Source: Sceloporus undulatus (taxonomy: Eukaryota > Chordata > Lepidosauria > Squamata > Phrynosomatidae). Taken from it: a stretch of DNA of 64,000 nucleotides. The stretch spans positions 1,784,231 through 1,848,230 of the forward strand of contig NC_056529.1 in assembly GCF_019175285.1 (NCBI RefSeq), read 5' to 3'. The position numbers and the translations under genes are program-made. Every line of letters starts with the position of its first letter. The stretch's first letter is position 1. The notes under the pieces were generated by a model. It saw only the letters and a list, made by a program, of their open reading frames with translations, made no database searches and was not told where the DNA came from. Of this stretch, positions 43,301 through 55,300 are shown in pieces.

Positions 43301-46300
43301 GGGGTGTCACTGATTTAAGCATTGTCGCCTTTGGCCATCTGGCACCCCCCCACCCCCAAACCCACGCCTGAGCTAGAACTAACCGAGGTCGGGGAGTTGC
43401 ATTCGCTAACAGACTGGCAGGTCTCTGAGGCCTCGGAGGACGCAGAGCTGGAGGACTTCTGCCATGCCCAAAGTCCAACCGGCACCAGCGGCAGCAGCAA
43501 AATAGACACATGTGCAGAGAAGGAAGAGAAGAGAGCAGGTTATGCAGCCGGTGAAGGAAAAGCAGCAGCAGCAGCAGGCAGGTGGAGGCAAAGGTGGAGG
43601 GGACCGACAACTCTGGCACAGAGCAAGCAGCCAGGCTCTTGGCATCCCAGCCCCAGGCACCAGCTCTTAACCAGCGGCACCAATCCTGGCAAAACGTATG
43701 CCACCCTACACGCACAGAAGCACACATTAGCAGAAAGCTGGCTGGGGAAGAGGCGGATGCTGCTAGGACCTCACAATTCCACCAGCGCTCCTTGAATCAC
43801 AAAGGGGTTCACTGGGGCTCTCAATCACTCATCCAGGCTGCCAACAGCATAGCCGGCCTCAGCTGCTGCCTTCCTTCAGGTACCATGTGCCACATGGCTG
43901 TCAGGAAAGACACCCTGGCCTTACCTGACTTGTGATGTCCGAGGGCATGGGGGAAGGTGGCTTAGAGAACATGGCATCCTGGGAGATGAAGCCAGAGTCG
44001 TGTGATGAGACGCTGGACAGGCGGGTGTTGGCATTTACCGGCTGTGCCAGGCTGCAAGGCAAGGACAGGAGGCACTGGGTCACTGAGCCTGAGGACCATG
44101 GAGGGGGGACAGCAAGAGGGAAAAATAAAATGGGAAGGGGGGCACTTGAGAAAGACGGAGCCTATTCTCAGGACAGAGATAGGCAAAGGGTGCCAAGGTG
44201 ATCCCTTGCACAGTCAGTTATAAGAACAAGGGGACAAACTATGCCAGAGGCAGGAAAGGAAAGAAGCATGTTGAGAGAAGAAGGTGTCCCATTGCTTCCT
44301 AGTGGGACCCAACTATCCTTGATGGTAGAAGAGCCCAGCAAGACTAGCGACTCAAGCTGGCTGCCACTTGGGAGCAGGCATCCATTCAGTGGGATGCAGA
44401 TTGTTAAGCACTTAGTGTTTTTTGCTTGTTTTGGTACGTGAAAGCATTTCAGACTGATTGGTGAAACTGTGGAACTCCCTCACAAGGGAGGTCAGGCTGG
44501 CTCCATCATCCCACCACAGCTTCGGGTGGACAGCTAAAACTGTGTGGTTTTGCACAGTGTTTGACCCTTAAAATTAGGGGTGGCAGCTTAGGCTGTTTTT
44601 AATGAAGAAAAGAAACCCCCATCTCACTCTGCTGCTGCCTCTTTCTCCATGGCTGCCAAGCATCCATCTGAACAGAGGCTTAAGTCCATCTCCACCCACC
44701 TCCCGTGCTTTGGCTCCACTGCTCCAGGAACAACGGTCTTTCCTTCACTCCCTCTTTGCGCTCTCATCCTTGTCGCATTTAGTTTTCTAAGCCCCCCTCC
44801 TGGGCTTTCCTTCCCCCAACGTGACTGTGAGAAAGGGCATCAAGGGGCTGAGCTGTGCTGGGGGTCCCTCTCCCTCCAAGCCCTTTCCTCTGTGCCAGTT
44901 CAGACAACTGCACGGCCTTCCTCTTAATCCAAGGGGCAGGGAGAGGGGCACAGCTGATGAACAGCCTTTGATCTGCCAGCCTCTCTTCTCAGGGGGAGGG
45001 AGAGGGTGCGCAGAGCCTTAAATTATGCATTTCCTGCCGTAATGTTCTGAAAGAGCAAGTAGGCCTGTTTCCATTTATTCCATTTGAAGTATTTCTGAGC
45101 TGCGTCTGAGTCAAAGAAAGCCTCTTGCTTGTCTCCCTGTGATTAGAGCTTAGCCAAAAAGCAAGGCGGGAGGCCGCCAGTCCAGAGCTCTGCCAGGCAA
45201 TTTGCTGGCACTTGTGAGCCCCCTAATGCTAGCTCAGCCCTACAGCACAGAGGGGCTGCCCTCATCGTGCAAGCAAAAGGAGGCCTTCCAAATACCTGCA
45301 GGGGCCATCACCACCAAAAGGAGGATCACGGCAACATGAGAAGGCTGGAGGCGGAGGCTGGGAAGCCCCCTGCAGCCCCTAGCCCACTGGGCCATGGTTC
45401 TGTGGCTTCCACAGTCTTACCTGCACATGCTGGATTTGCGGGAGCCAGAGCTGCTGGGGGAGGAGGGGGGCGTCTGGTATGACCAGCTGTAGTCAGAGCC
45501 CTTCAGGTCTTTGATCACCTGCAAAAGAGCCGGCATTGGGGTCAGGCCCTGTGTGTGTCTGTGGGGGTGGGGTGGGGTGTTTCTTTCAGGGGGATCCGTA
45601 GGCATAAAATGCTCTCCTGCCTTGACCCATGGCTGTGACTCTCCTACCTGTTCACTGGCTAATGGCAACTTGTGAGGGTCAGCAGTCAGGACCACCAGAT
45701 CATCAATGATGCCCTGGAGATGGGTGATTTCTCCCAGCATGGTGATCTCTCCATTCTGGAAGATGAGAGAGGGGAAAGAATTAAGACCTATGGGCACAGG
45801 GGACAAACTACCATACCCCCAGAAGACAAACGGCCAAGATTCCCACCGTATCCCAAAGGCACACTGGATTTATTTGGCTTCAGCTTCTCATGGACATGGA
45901 TTCAGCAACAGGACAGCCGAACAAATCCACCACATAGTTATCTAAGTGTATCTTAACACAAGGAAGGACATAGTGGGATTTTGGCCAATGTGCGGCCTCA
46001 TCTGCGGAGGGGCAGAGTTGGGGGGCAGCCAAGACCATTGCCCACCTTGCCAGCCATAGGCAGGAGCTTCTGCGAGGGAATGCCTGGCAGAAGAGGGGGT
46101 TGCCCTCTTTGGCACCAGAAGAGGGGCTGGTGGGTACTGAGACGGACAACTGGGGGACTGCCCCCCAAAGCAACTGAGCCATGAAGGCATTCCCACAAGG
46201 GGGCAAGAGGCTCCTCTGGCCAGAGAGATGCCGTCGGGAAGGGGGGCAATCCAGGACGTGCCAGCAGGCAGCCTCAGGGGGATGACCAGTCTGAGACCTT

Positions 46301-49300
46301 AATCCAGTCTTGCGGTGGTGGCCCAGAGCTTAATCCAGATTACTCTAATAGGATGATAGTTAAATTACTGAAATGAAGTAAGGAATATCGTCCTTGTCAC
46401 CTGACTATTAACCACACATCCTGTTTGCTAATGGCCCAAGAAAATCTAGCAGTTCTATGTGGGCAATAAGATAAGCAGTTTTGGGAGGAGGAGAGAGTTG
46501 TTGCTGTTGTCATGTGCCTTTGAGTCATTTCTGATTTATGGCAACCCTATCATGGGGTTTTCTTGGCAGAATTTGTTCAGAGGGGAGGCTGAGGCTGGGA
46601 GAGTGTGGCTTGCGCAAGGTCACCCAATGAGTTTCTATGACCAAGCAGGAATTTGAACTCTATTCTCCAGAGTCACTGTCCATCGCCCAAACCATTAAAT
46701 CATGCTGAGAGAGAGAGAGAGGCTCTATGGTTTGGGGGCAAAGCAGGTTGTAGAAAAAGAATGAGAGCATGCTGAACTGAAACACTTTGGAAGCATCCTG
46801 TGCGGTTTCATCTGGGTCCCTGCAGTGCAGATCCAGAGGGAATCAGCGCCTGCTGTCATGCTCCTTAACTCAGACATTCTGAAATACAATAAACCTCTTG
46901 AGGCCTTTCTCCTGCAGAAACAAAACTAGGCCCAGAATCACTGCCTATTAAGAAGTGGAGGGGGCATTAAAATGATTGCCCCCAAGTCTACTTTGAGTTG
47001 TGAATGCGAGACCCTCAAGTAATGACTTTGATGGGGTCTCTGAACCTGCAATAGGGTCTACCTCTTCTCCTACTGCCTCCACCTTTTCCATTATTGTCTT
47101 CTCCGAAGAGTAAAACAACATTAAAATATATATTAAAAACTGTATGCAAAGAGGTTTGATAGGATCTACTGGGCTGCTCCGTGCCACCAAAAACCCAAAA
47201 TAGTGCCATGGGTGTTTGCCCTTAATTCCACAGATACGGTAAGCCTAGACCCTCATCTCACAATCCCTGCTGAGCTGTTGGAACTTACATCCCAATAGAC
47301 CTGTGTATAATTTTGGTCTGACAATACTGCTATGAGAGGGGAGCCGCAGCGGAAGTTTCATTCCTAGGCTTGCCAACAAATATTTACTGTGCATTTTCTT
47401 TGGGGGAAGGTCATTCCCTCTGGGGGCCTCCCCAATCCCCCTGTGGTTGGCCAAGGAGTCGGGGTGGGCACATACCACCACTGGCTGCAGGTAAGTGATG
47501 AAGGTGCAGAACCTCCCTCTCTCCTCAATGAGGGCCTTGCGGACGGCCTGCTTCTCCGTCTCTTCCAAGAGGAGGTACATGTCATTGACGTCCTGGAGGG
47601 CATTGTCCAGCTGGGGCTGCAGGTCCCCCTTCCCTGAAAAAAACAGAGTGAGACCAGGGCGCAAGATGGGAGGCTCCCTTTTTCCGGGAAACCAGCCACC
47701 CTCCACAGAAGGGCTCAACAACTACCCACCCACCCTGGTTTACGCACCGCTGTCTGCCATGGAGAGGTCTTGCCAGGAAGATCCTGCCCCAGGCTAAAAG
47801 GGAGCCAGGCCTCCCCGCGTTTCATGTGGGTGATGCCTGTCTCCCCCAGGACCCAGGGGACAAGGGTTGTTAGGCAGGAGAGCAGCAGGTGGAGAAGGCT
47901 CCTGTGGGCTCTGAGCTCATGGACCAGGGGCCCAAAGGCCAGTTCTCGGCCCCTGAGACCTGCTGTGGGCTGTGCCAGGTCCTCCAAACAAATCTGGAGC
48001 TGGGTGGAAGTCCATCTTTAGGTCTGTGAGTCTTTTGTTTGGGAGAACAAGTCTTGGGGGCACTGAGGGAGAACTGCCACTTCTGGGGGCTTCTAGGAGT
48101 AGCATTGCCTATTTTCTGTCAAGATATATCTAATTACTGGGGCAAACCAAGAGGGCACCTTGGGCCAAAAGCCCAGGGCACTGCCCACACCTTGCGTGAT
48201 TCTCATCCCTCTAGCACCATCTCCCACTAACGGTCTGTCCCCACTTCCACCGTTCAGTCACAAGTCCAAACCGTCCAACCCAGGGCTGGAATCACAGGCC
48301 AGGCTGCAAAATGGGGAGCCAAGGCCCAGTAGCTGCCAACCCAGCCCAGTATGAACCCTCTTGACAACTGGGGATGTTGGCGTTGAGGCTCTAGGCCTGG
48401 AAGACACCAAGTGTGGCCTCTCCTTTATCTAATTTTGAAGAAACCCCATTTGAGACACAGATTCTATTTTGGGTTGCCAGGCCTGACTGCATCTCTACTA
48501 CAGACAAGTACAGTGGGTCCTCCATACGCAGGGATCCGTTCCGGATCCCCCTGCATATGGGGAAAAATGTGCAAGCTCAAACCCCATTGGTTGCAATGAG
48601 GGATCGCTTCTGCTTTCAGTGCAGCACAGACGCCATGGGCACATGCGCCATTCATCGCCTGGCAGCTTAACCTTCTGCGTAATGTTAAAGCCGTGTATGG
48701 GGCGCCTGCATATAATGTATATTTCCCTCTGTGTATTTGAAAGTTAGAAGCTCTCAATCTCTGGTGTTGTGTGCTTTGCACGATACACCCCCTTTTCTTC
48801 TGACCTACTCAAGTTCTCTCTTCTCCTGCCTTTGGTTCCTCTCCCCCTTCCCTTCTGCCTGGCATCTCTTACTATGCCCACCCTATGCCCCCAACAGCCT
48901 CTCCCTTCTCACTCAGGAAGCCACAGACTTTGCAAGGAGGGGGAAGCCTAAACTTTGAAGGCAGTCACTGGACACAGAAGAGTTTTTTTTTGGGGGGGGG
49001 GGTGGGGGTTCCTTCTCCTGCCATGCAAAATGTTCTGAATGCATCCCCAGAGTTGGATCAGATCATCTGGAAGACCAAAGCCAGCTTCTGGCTCTGAGAT
49101 ATTCCCTGTTACTGCCTATCTGGTCTCTCCTGCACCTTGCAAGGGGCACCGTGACCTTTGCCACCAAGAAGATGGGCATTAGCTAACCCATGATCAAATG
49201 CAGAAGCAGCTGCACATGTACACAACCCTGGGTCTTTGGAGCAGTTGGGGGTCCCCCCACCCCACTGCTTATGCTGCCACTCAACTTGTCTTCTGCCTTA

Positions 49301-52300
49301 TTACTTTTGGGCAACCTTCAGGGACCTGTGTTAATCCAACCACCCTCCATGGCTCTCCCAATGCACCACCCCTCCCTGGTTGCCCCACAAGGACTCTAAA
49401 TTTGACCCACATGCAGCCCTTCCCGTTCCACTGCCAGTGCAGGATTTGGGGTGACTGAGCGGCTGGGTCCCACTAGCAAGGCTTTCTGGTTAGCGGCATG
49501 AGGGTGGGTGGCCATAGCCAGAGGCCAATCCAGGCAGGGGTATCAAGAGAGAGGCTTTGAAGGATTTGCCAAAGCACAGCTACTGCCAAAGAGGGCTTCT
49601 GCCACATTTAAGCAAGAAGTGCTGTGGTGGCATTTGCAGTGAGCAACAAAAACCTCTGCTAAGCACTCAGCATGGAGACTGGCAGCTCTTGGCTCCGTGG
49701 CCCTTTGGCCATACCTCCCACAGTCATGGCCCCACCATCACTTCCACAAGCCCCCATGCAGAGAAGGTAAAGCGAGAGGTGACTGAGCAGCCAAGAGGAA
49801 GAAGAGTGGTGGAGATGGCGAGGATGGCTGACTTCCATGGAAAAGTCTAGAACTGCCAAAGCGGCTGAGACAGTGGCAGTGGGGGCATGGTTTGGCGGAA
49901 CCAAGGCTGAGATCCTGGATGCGGGGCTCAGCAGGAGAGGGAACCACTGTGGCTAAACCCCCAGCAGCTGCTGATCCAAGGCAAGTTGCCTGAGTGGGCT
50001 GGGAAGTAGCTTTTTGATGGAGTAAGGGGCAGTGTGCCAGGCTTAGCAAAAGCTAGCACCAAAAAGGGAGGGTGAGATGCCCCCCCCAGTTCAGTTAAGG
50101 GGCTCTCCCCATCCCATCCCACCCCCAAACACAGAGCTTGCCCTCCCTGGGAGGAATTTGGGGATGGATCTCAGCAGTGGACCCCCAGCCATCCAAGGAG
50201 GGAGAGCAGAGCCTCAGGAAGAGAAAGAGGAGATGGAATGGAGGGGGGTTTCTAGCAAGAGGGGCTGATGCGGCCTGAAATGAGACCCAGGTTTAGGGGG
50301 TTGCTTTGGTTGCTGGTGAGGAAGGGACCAAAGACAGACCTCTATGTGGGGCAAACCAAACTCACACCCACATGTGCCACTGCCAGCCTACATCAGCCTG
50401 AGGGGGTCCTTTTAGTCCCCCCCCCCCCCCGGCCATCACGGGCACATCTGGTGAAGAGAGAGAGAGAGAGAGAAAAGGTCTTCCTGGTGGCTACTCCCAG
50501 CCTCTGAACTCTCTGACACAAGAGATGAGCCCAGCCCACTCTCAGACAGGCTTTAGGCTGCTCACCGGCAGCTTCAGGTGTCTCTTTTTATGGAAGGCAC
50601 ATGCATCCTTATTTCAACTATTTAATTGCTTTAAAACTGTTTCACATTGATGCCATTTTTAGTAAGATAGATTAGTTGTGTTTTTATTAGCACAATTGTT
50701 TTATTTACGCTACCCTGGAACAATGGAAGATCATGGCCATAGACAGCCAAAGAATGGGGAAAGACCAAAGAGGCAAGAAACCCCCTTCTGGTTTGGAGTA
50801 AGTAGTTTTTTGTAGTGTTAAAAATGCAGAAAACCCCTGCTATCAATTTAAAAGGAGAACAGCTGCTCCTAATTGTTTGCACAAGAAGAAAACCCAGCCT
50901 TTTTCTAAAGTAAGCAACCACTCTGGGAGCAACTTCTCCAGTCTCAGATTTGGGAGGCCATCTCCTTTGCAGCTGTGACTGGAACAGATGGAGGCAAATA
51001 AAAGGCAGCATTGGCCTATCCTAAAGGGCTGTTGTGAGCTTTCTTGAGCTTCTGTCTGCATCACACCCCATGCTGCTAATTCAATGTGTCATGATCTATC
51101 AGGAAGGTTGAAAGGGAAGTTGAGGTCTCCCTGGCCCCAAAGATAGCGGAAGGAGGAGACCCAATGTGGGGCCACGGACTGCCTGCCTGTCAGCATGGAT
51201 GGCGCCTACACATGCCTTTGGAGCGTGGCCCCCTTGAAGCTGAATCTCATTTCAAGCACAACCAGAAAGGAAGAAGGTGGCCAGGATGACAGAGAAGTCA
51301 AGCCAAGGCCACGGAGAGGCAAGGAAGAGGAATGGAGGCAAGGATGAAGCGGGTTTGGCAGTAGCATTTGACTTACCAAGTAGTTCTACAGGAAGAATGT
51401 GGAAAAGAAGGAAAGAGAAGAAAGGAAGAAAGAGAAAGAAAGAGAGGTAGAAAGGGAGGAAGAAGAGAAATAAAGAAGAAGAGTGTATGAAAGACAGGCA
51501 GATGTACAGAGGAGCCATCTTTTCACTCAAGATGGGACCCCCAAGTGGCCCCCCTCCCCAATTCCCCAGCTATCACCATTCTTTCTAGATACAACTCCAA
51601 ACAAGTACACCACTCACTCACACGCACACCCCACTTACATCCATTAAAAGTCTCCCCCGCTAGTGACAGCATCCTCTGTGTCTGAGATCCCACCACAGTG
51701 CATTCAGGCATACCATTAATCCAGCAATGCCCAGGGAAAGGGGACAGGGCCTGAGGTGCAGTTCTGCCCAGGCTTCAAAGGGGCAGCCGTGCCACAGGCA
51801 GAAGATGAGGGAGAACTGTGGGTCCAGCTCAGCCAGTCATCAGGAGTCAATTGGCACCAGCCGCAGCCTTCCAGCTGGTGAGGCCCCGGGCACCATCTTA
51901 CCTTTACGGGCTTTCTTCTGAAGTTTCAGTGTGTCAGAGGACTTCTTTTTGATCTCGTGTCGGGCACGCTTGTACTCTGGAGAAGGAACCAGGACAGACA
52001 AGTGCTGGAGTCACACTTGTGGCGTGCACAATATTCCTCCTGCCAACCCCTTCCCCCTCATGTCACAGCCACAGATCAGCAAGAGGGTTCAGGGCCCCCC
52101 ATAAATCTGGAGCAGGGAAGACAGGGAATTGCTCCAAGGAGCTGTGGATGAAGCCCCAACTTTACTCCTCCTCCCCAGCTGTGTTCTGCAGAGCAGAGAT
52201 GTTCCAGTTTGTTGCTGGCCTCTGTCAGTGAAATGCTAGCTGCCCAAGGGGCACATCACACTCAAAACAAAGTTAGACATCCAAACTTTGCCCAGTTTTA

Positions 52301-55300
52301 CCTTTCGCATGGTCTTTGTCCAGCTGGTTGGCAGTTTTCTTCCAGTCCTCAATCCGGTCTTGCAGGGGGTTGATCAGGCTCTCCATGAGGGCACTGCAGC
52401 AGGAGAGATGCCAGGAGGGCAAGGTGAGGAGGAAGAGGAGGCCTCTGCCCATACAAGACACCCTTGGGCCCCACAGCTCCTCCGAGGCAGCCCTGGCGTG
52501 CCCCTGAACCTTCCAGCCTTTGGGCCCCCAAGAAGTGAGAGTGGTAAATGTCTTCTTCCCATGAGGCGAAGGAGGCCAAGAAAAAAACTGTGGCTATCAC
52601 ACACTGAGTGACACCCAGAGAATCTAGCACTGTATTGCCTCACATCACACAACATATCCCATACTGGTTGGGGATGCTGAGAATTGCAACCCACTACATC
52701 TGATTTGGGACAGCTGGTATAGGGGGAAACAGACCCTGATCCCCACCTCCCATAGGGTGGAAGAGGCAACCCACTGAAAGTCTCCAACCCCTCTCCCCCA
52801 AAAACAACCCCAAAAAGGGGGTTGTTTGTGGTGGGGGAGGAATCCCAGAAGTGGAGAGATGGGAAGGGACCCTGAGGGCCATCTATCTTGACCCCCTTTT
52901 CCCAGCACAGGCAATCACCAGGTAAAGAACGCCCAAGTGCTGGGCATCATCCAGCCTCTCATAAACCTCCAGCAAAAGACAGCCCAACACCTTCCAAGGG
53001 AGTCTACCGCACTTACTTGGTAAACTGCCTCAGTTTGGCCTCAATGCTCCGGTGCCTCATGCACATCCGGGTGAGGGCTGAGCCAATGTCCCTTGTGGCT
53101 CCTGGAAGGAGAGGGGAAGAGAAAACCCATTATCCCCTCAGAGGAATGGAGAAGGATCCCTCCAGAGCACACCTTCCACCCAACTTTCCAAACAGGAAGG
53201 ATGTAAATTTCCAACTTCACACTAAGGACAAACAATTGCCCCATTCCTCTCCCCACTGGAGAAAACAACCATTTCTCCCACAGTATTCAACAGTCCCAAA
53301 GCAAACAAACATGTTTTCCATGCAAATAATTCTATTTTCTGCACAGGAAACACTTTTTCCAAACTGGGGGGGGGGGGGAAATCCAAGTGTTCTTCAATAC
53401 AATAATTCCTCTACCACATCTCAACATGTTCCAATGCCAGGAAGAAATGGCACAAAGCCTTCCTGCTCTGTTATCCTTCTCCATGAGGTCTCCTGACACA
53501 TTTCTCAAATAACTGCAAATACGCTTTCCACCGCTACTACAGAGAGAGAGAGAAAGATGGAGAATCAGAAACAGCATCAAGATAGCAGGAGCTGCGTCTG
53601 CGTCCTGCCAGTGTGTCAGATTGTCTAACCTGCAGAAAGAAGGAAGAGGACAAATCTGGCTGAGAGGATGAAGGAGGAGGAGGAGGAAGCAATGTTCTCC
53701 TGAGACTTCTGGGGTCAATGTGAAGGGCCACCAGACAGATCCCAAAAAATAGGCATGAGGCATCTCTTGCAGGCCGGTCTCAGCCAGAGAGAGTCTTTCT
53801 CCGCTGCCTCCGCCTCTTCTTTCTTTCTGTGTCCCGAGTTCCAGATGGCCCGGATACCAGGAGTCTGGTAAAGAGGCAGAAGCCATCTGCTGCATGGGGA
53901 AGCCAGCCAGCTCCGTACGGTGTTAGGGCAAGCGTGGCTGCAAAGCCAGCTCAGATAGCCACCAGCCCAGTCTGGAAGGACCCTCCCTGGGCAAGGAGGC
54001 CAAGGAGACACACCCAAGGGCTGCAGGCTCCAGACGTGTGTGTGTGTGCGCACGCCTGCATATAAAAGCACATCGCACTGGACCACTGATGTTTGTTGTT
54101 TCTGTGTGCCTTTAAGTTGTTTCCAACTTATGGCAGCCCTAAGGCTATCATGGGTTTTTCTTGGCAAATTTCTTCAAATGGGGGTTGCCATTGCCATCCT
54201 CTGCAGTTGAGCGAGTGTGACTTGCCCAAGATCACCTAGTGGGTTTACATGACCAAGGCCGGTTACAAACTGGCACTTTAGTGCGTGACGAGCACGCACT
54301 AGGGTTACAAAAGGGCGGTGCTTCCGCACCGCCCTAACCCTAGTGCGTGCCCATCACGCACTACATGGCGGCGGCCCTTCCATACGGCCGCCGCCGTGAG
54401 GACATCACGGCCACGCCGCCTCTAGACTGTGGGCCCGGCGTGGACGTGATGTCCATTGCTCTGCGGCCAGGGCGCTTAGTGCGCCCTGAACACGGAGCAG
54501 GAAGGAGCTCCGTTTCGAGAGTCTCTTCCTTGTTTAGTCCGCTGGGCGCAGCCTTCAGACGGGCTGCGCCCAGCGGACTAAAAAGAGGAAAGGGGCCCAA
54601 GCGGCCCCTTTCTCTTTCTCCCTGCCGCCGCGGGTGTCCTTGGGGCTTGAAGCCCCAGGGACACCCCTTTTCAGGCTGCGGGGAAGCGGCGTTTTTGCTG
54701 CTTCCCCGCAGCCTGAAAAGCGGTGGATCGGGTGCCTACAGCGGGCTGCCACCTCTGACCACCATGAGGCCCGCGGGGAAAGGGGCGGGTGCAGACCGCC
54801 CCAAATGGGCGGTCTATAACCCGCCCAAGTCAGTATTCAAACCCTGGTCTCCAGAGTCATAGTCCAGTGCTCAAACTGGATATGCCAGAAAGCCAGGGGT
54901 ACCAGGTGCCCATCTCTTCTCTCTCTCTGGCAATCCTGGCAATAAATGGGAAGGGGTTCTGCAATGTTTTGGAGGGGTGGGGGTGCTGGGAAGAATATAT
55001 GGGGATCCCAGGTGCCAAGTACAGCCTGTAGGATTCCCCTCATCCCCTACAGAACCACTCCAGTGTCTCTTCCTTTCTATTGTACAAGAGCCTCACACAC
55101 ACACATACACAGAGGCCAAAATCCTACACTGCCATGGAGTTACATTATGCAACCCCTATACTGCATACCAATGCGGCACAAGGCATGTGGATCAATGGCC
55201 AAGGCGCGCACAGCTTTCAACCCTACTGTGCAACTGCAATGCACAATGGGCAAAGGCTATCTGTAGAAGCAATCTGCATTCTCATGCTATTCTGTGCACT

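Larger units (their letters stand above)
47634..51901 (-). other. MTSS2: MTSS2 intron (4.3 kb) inside the IMD-coding part
   Basis: It holds a Tigger-like MITE (48509-48735), a T9G11 tract near 48983-49002, a C-rich run near 50418-50431 and a purine-rich stretch at 51401-51484. No further exon or RNA gene is recognised. Confidence 0.8.

Noticed and set aside
42792-43727. A 311-codon minus-strand open frame across an MTSS2 exon
   Set aside because: It runs through intron sequence on both sides of the true 75-bp exon (43384-43458) in low-complexity GC-rich DNA, and only the exon part resembles a known protein.
54347-54862. A 171-codon plus-strand open frame over the hairpin element
   Set aside because: It lies wholly within GC-rich inverted repeats, which lack stop codons by composition, and it shows no protein-like pattern.
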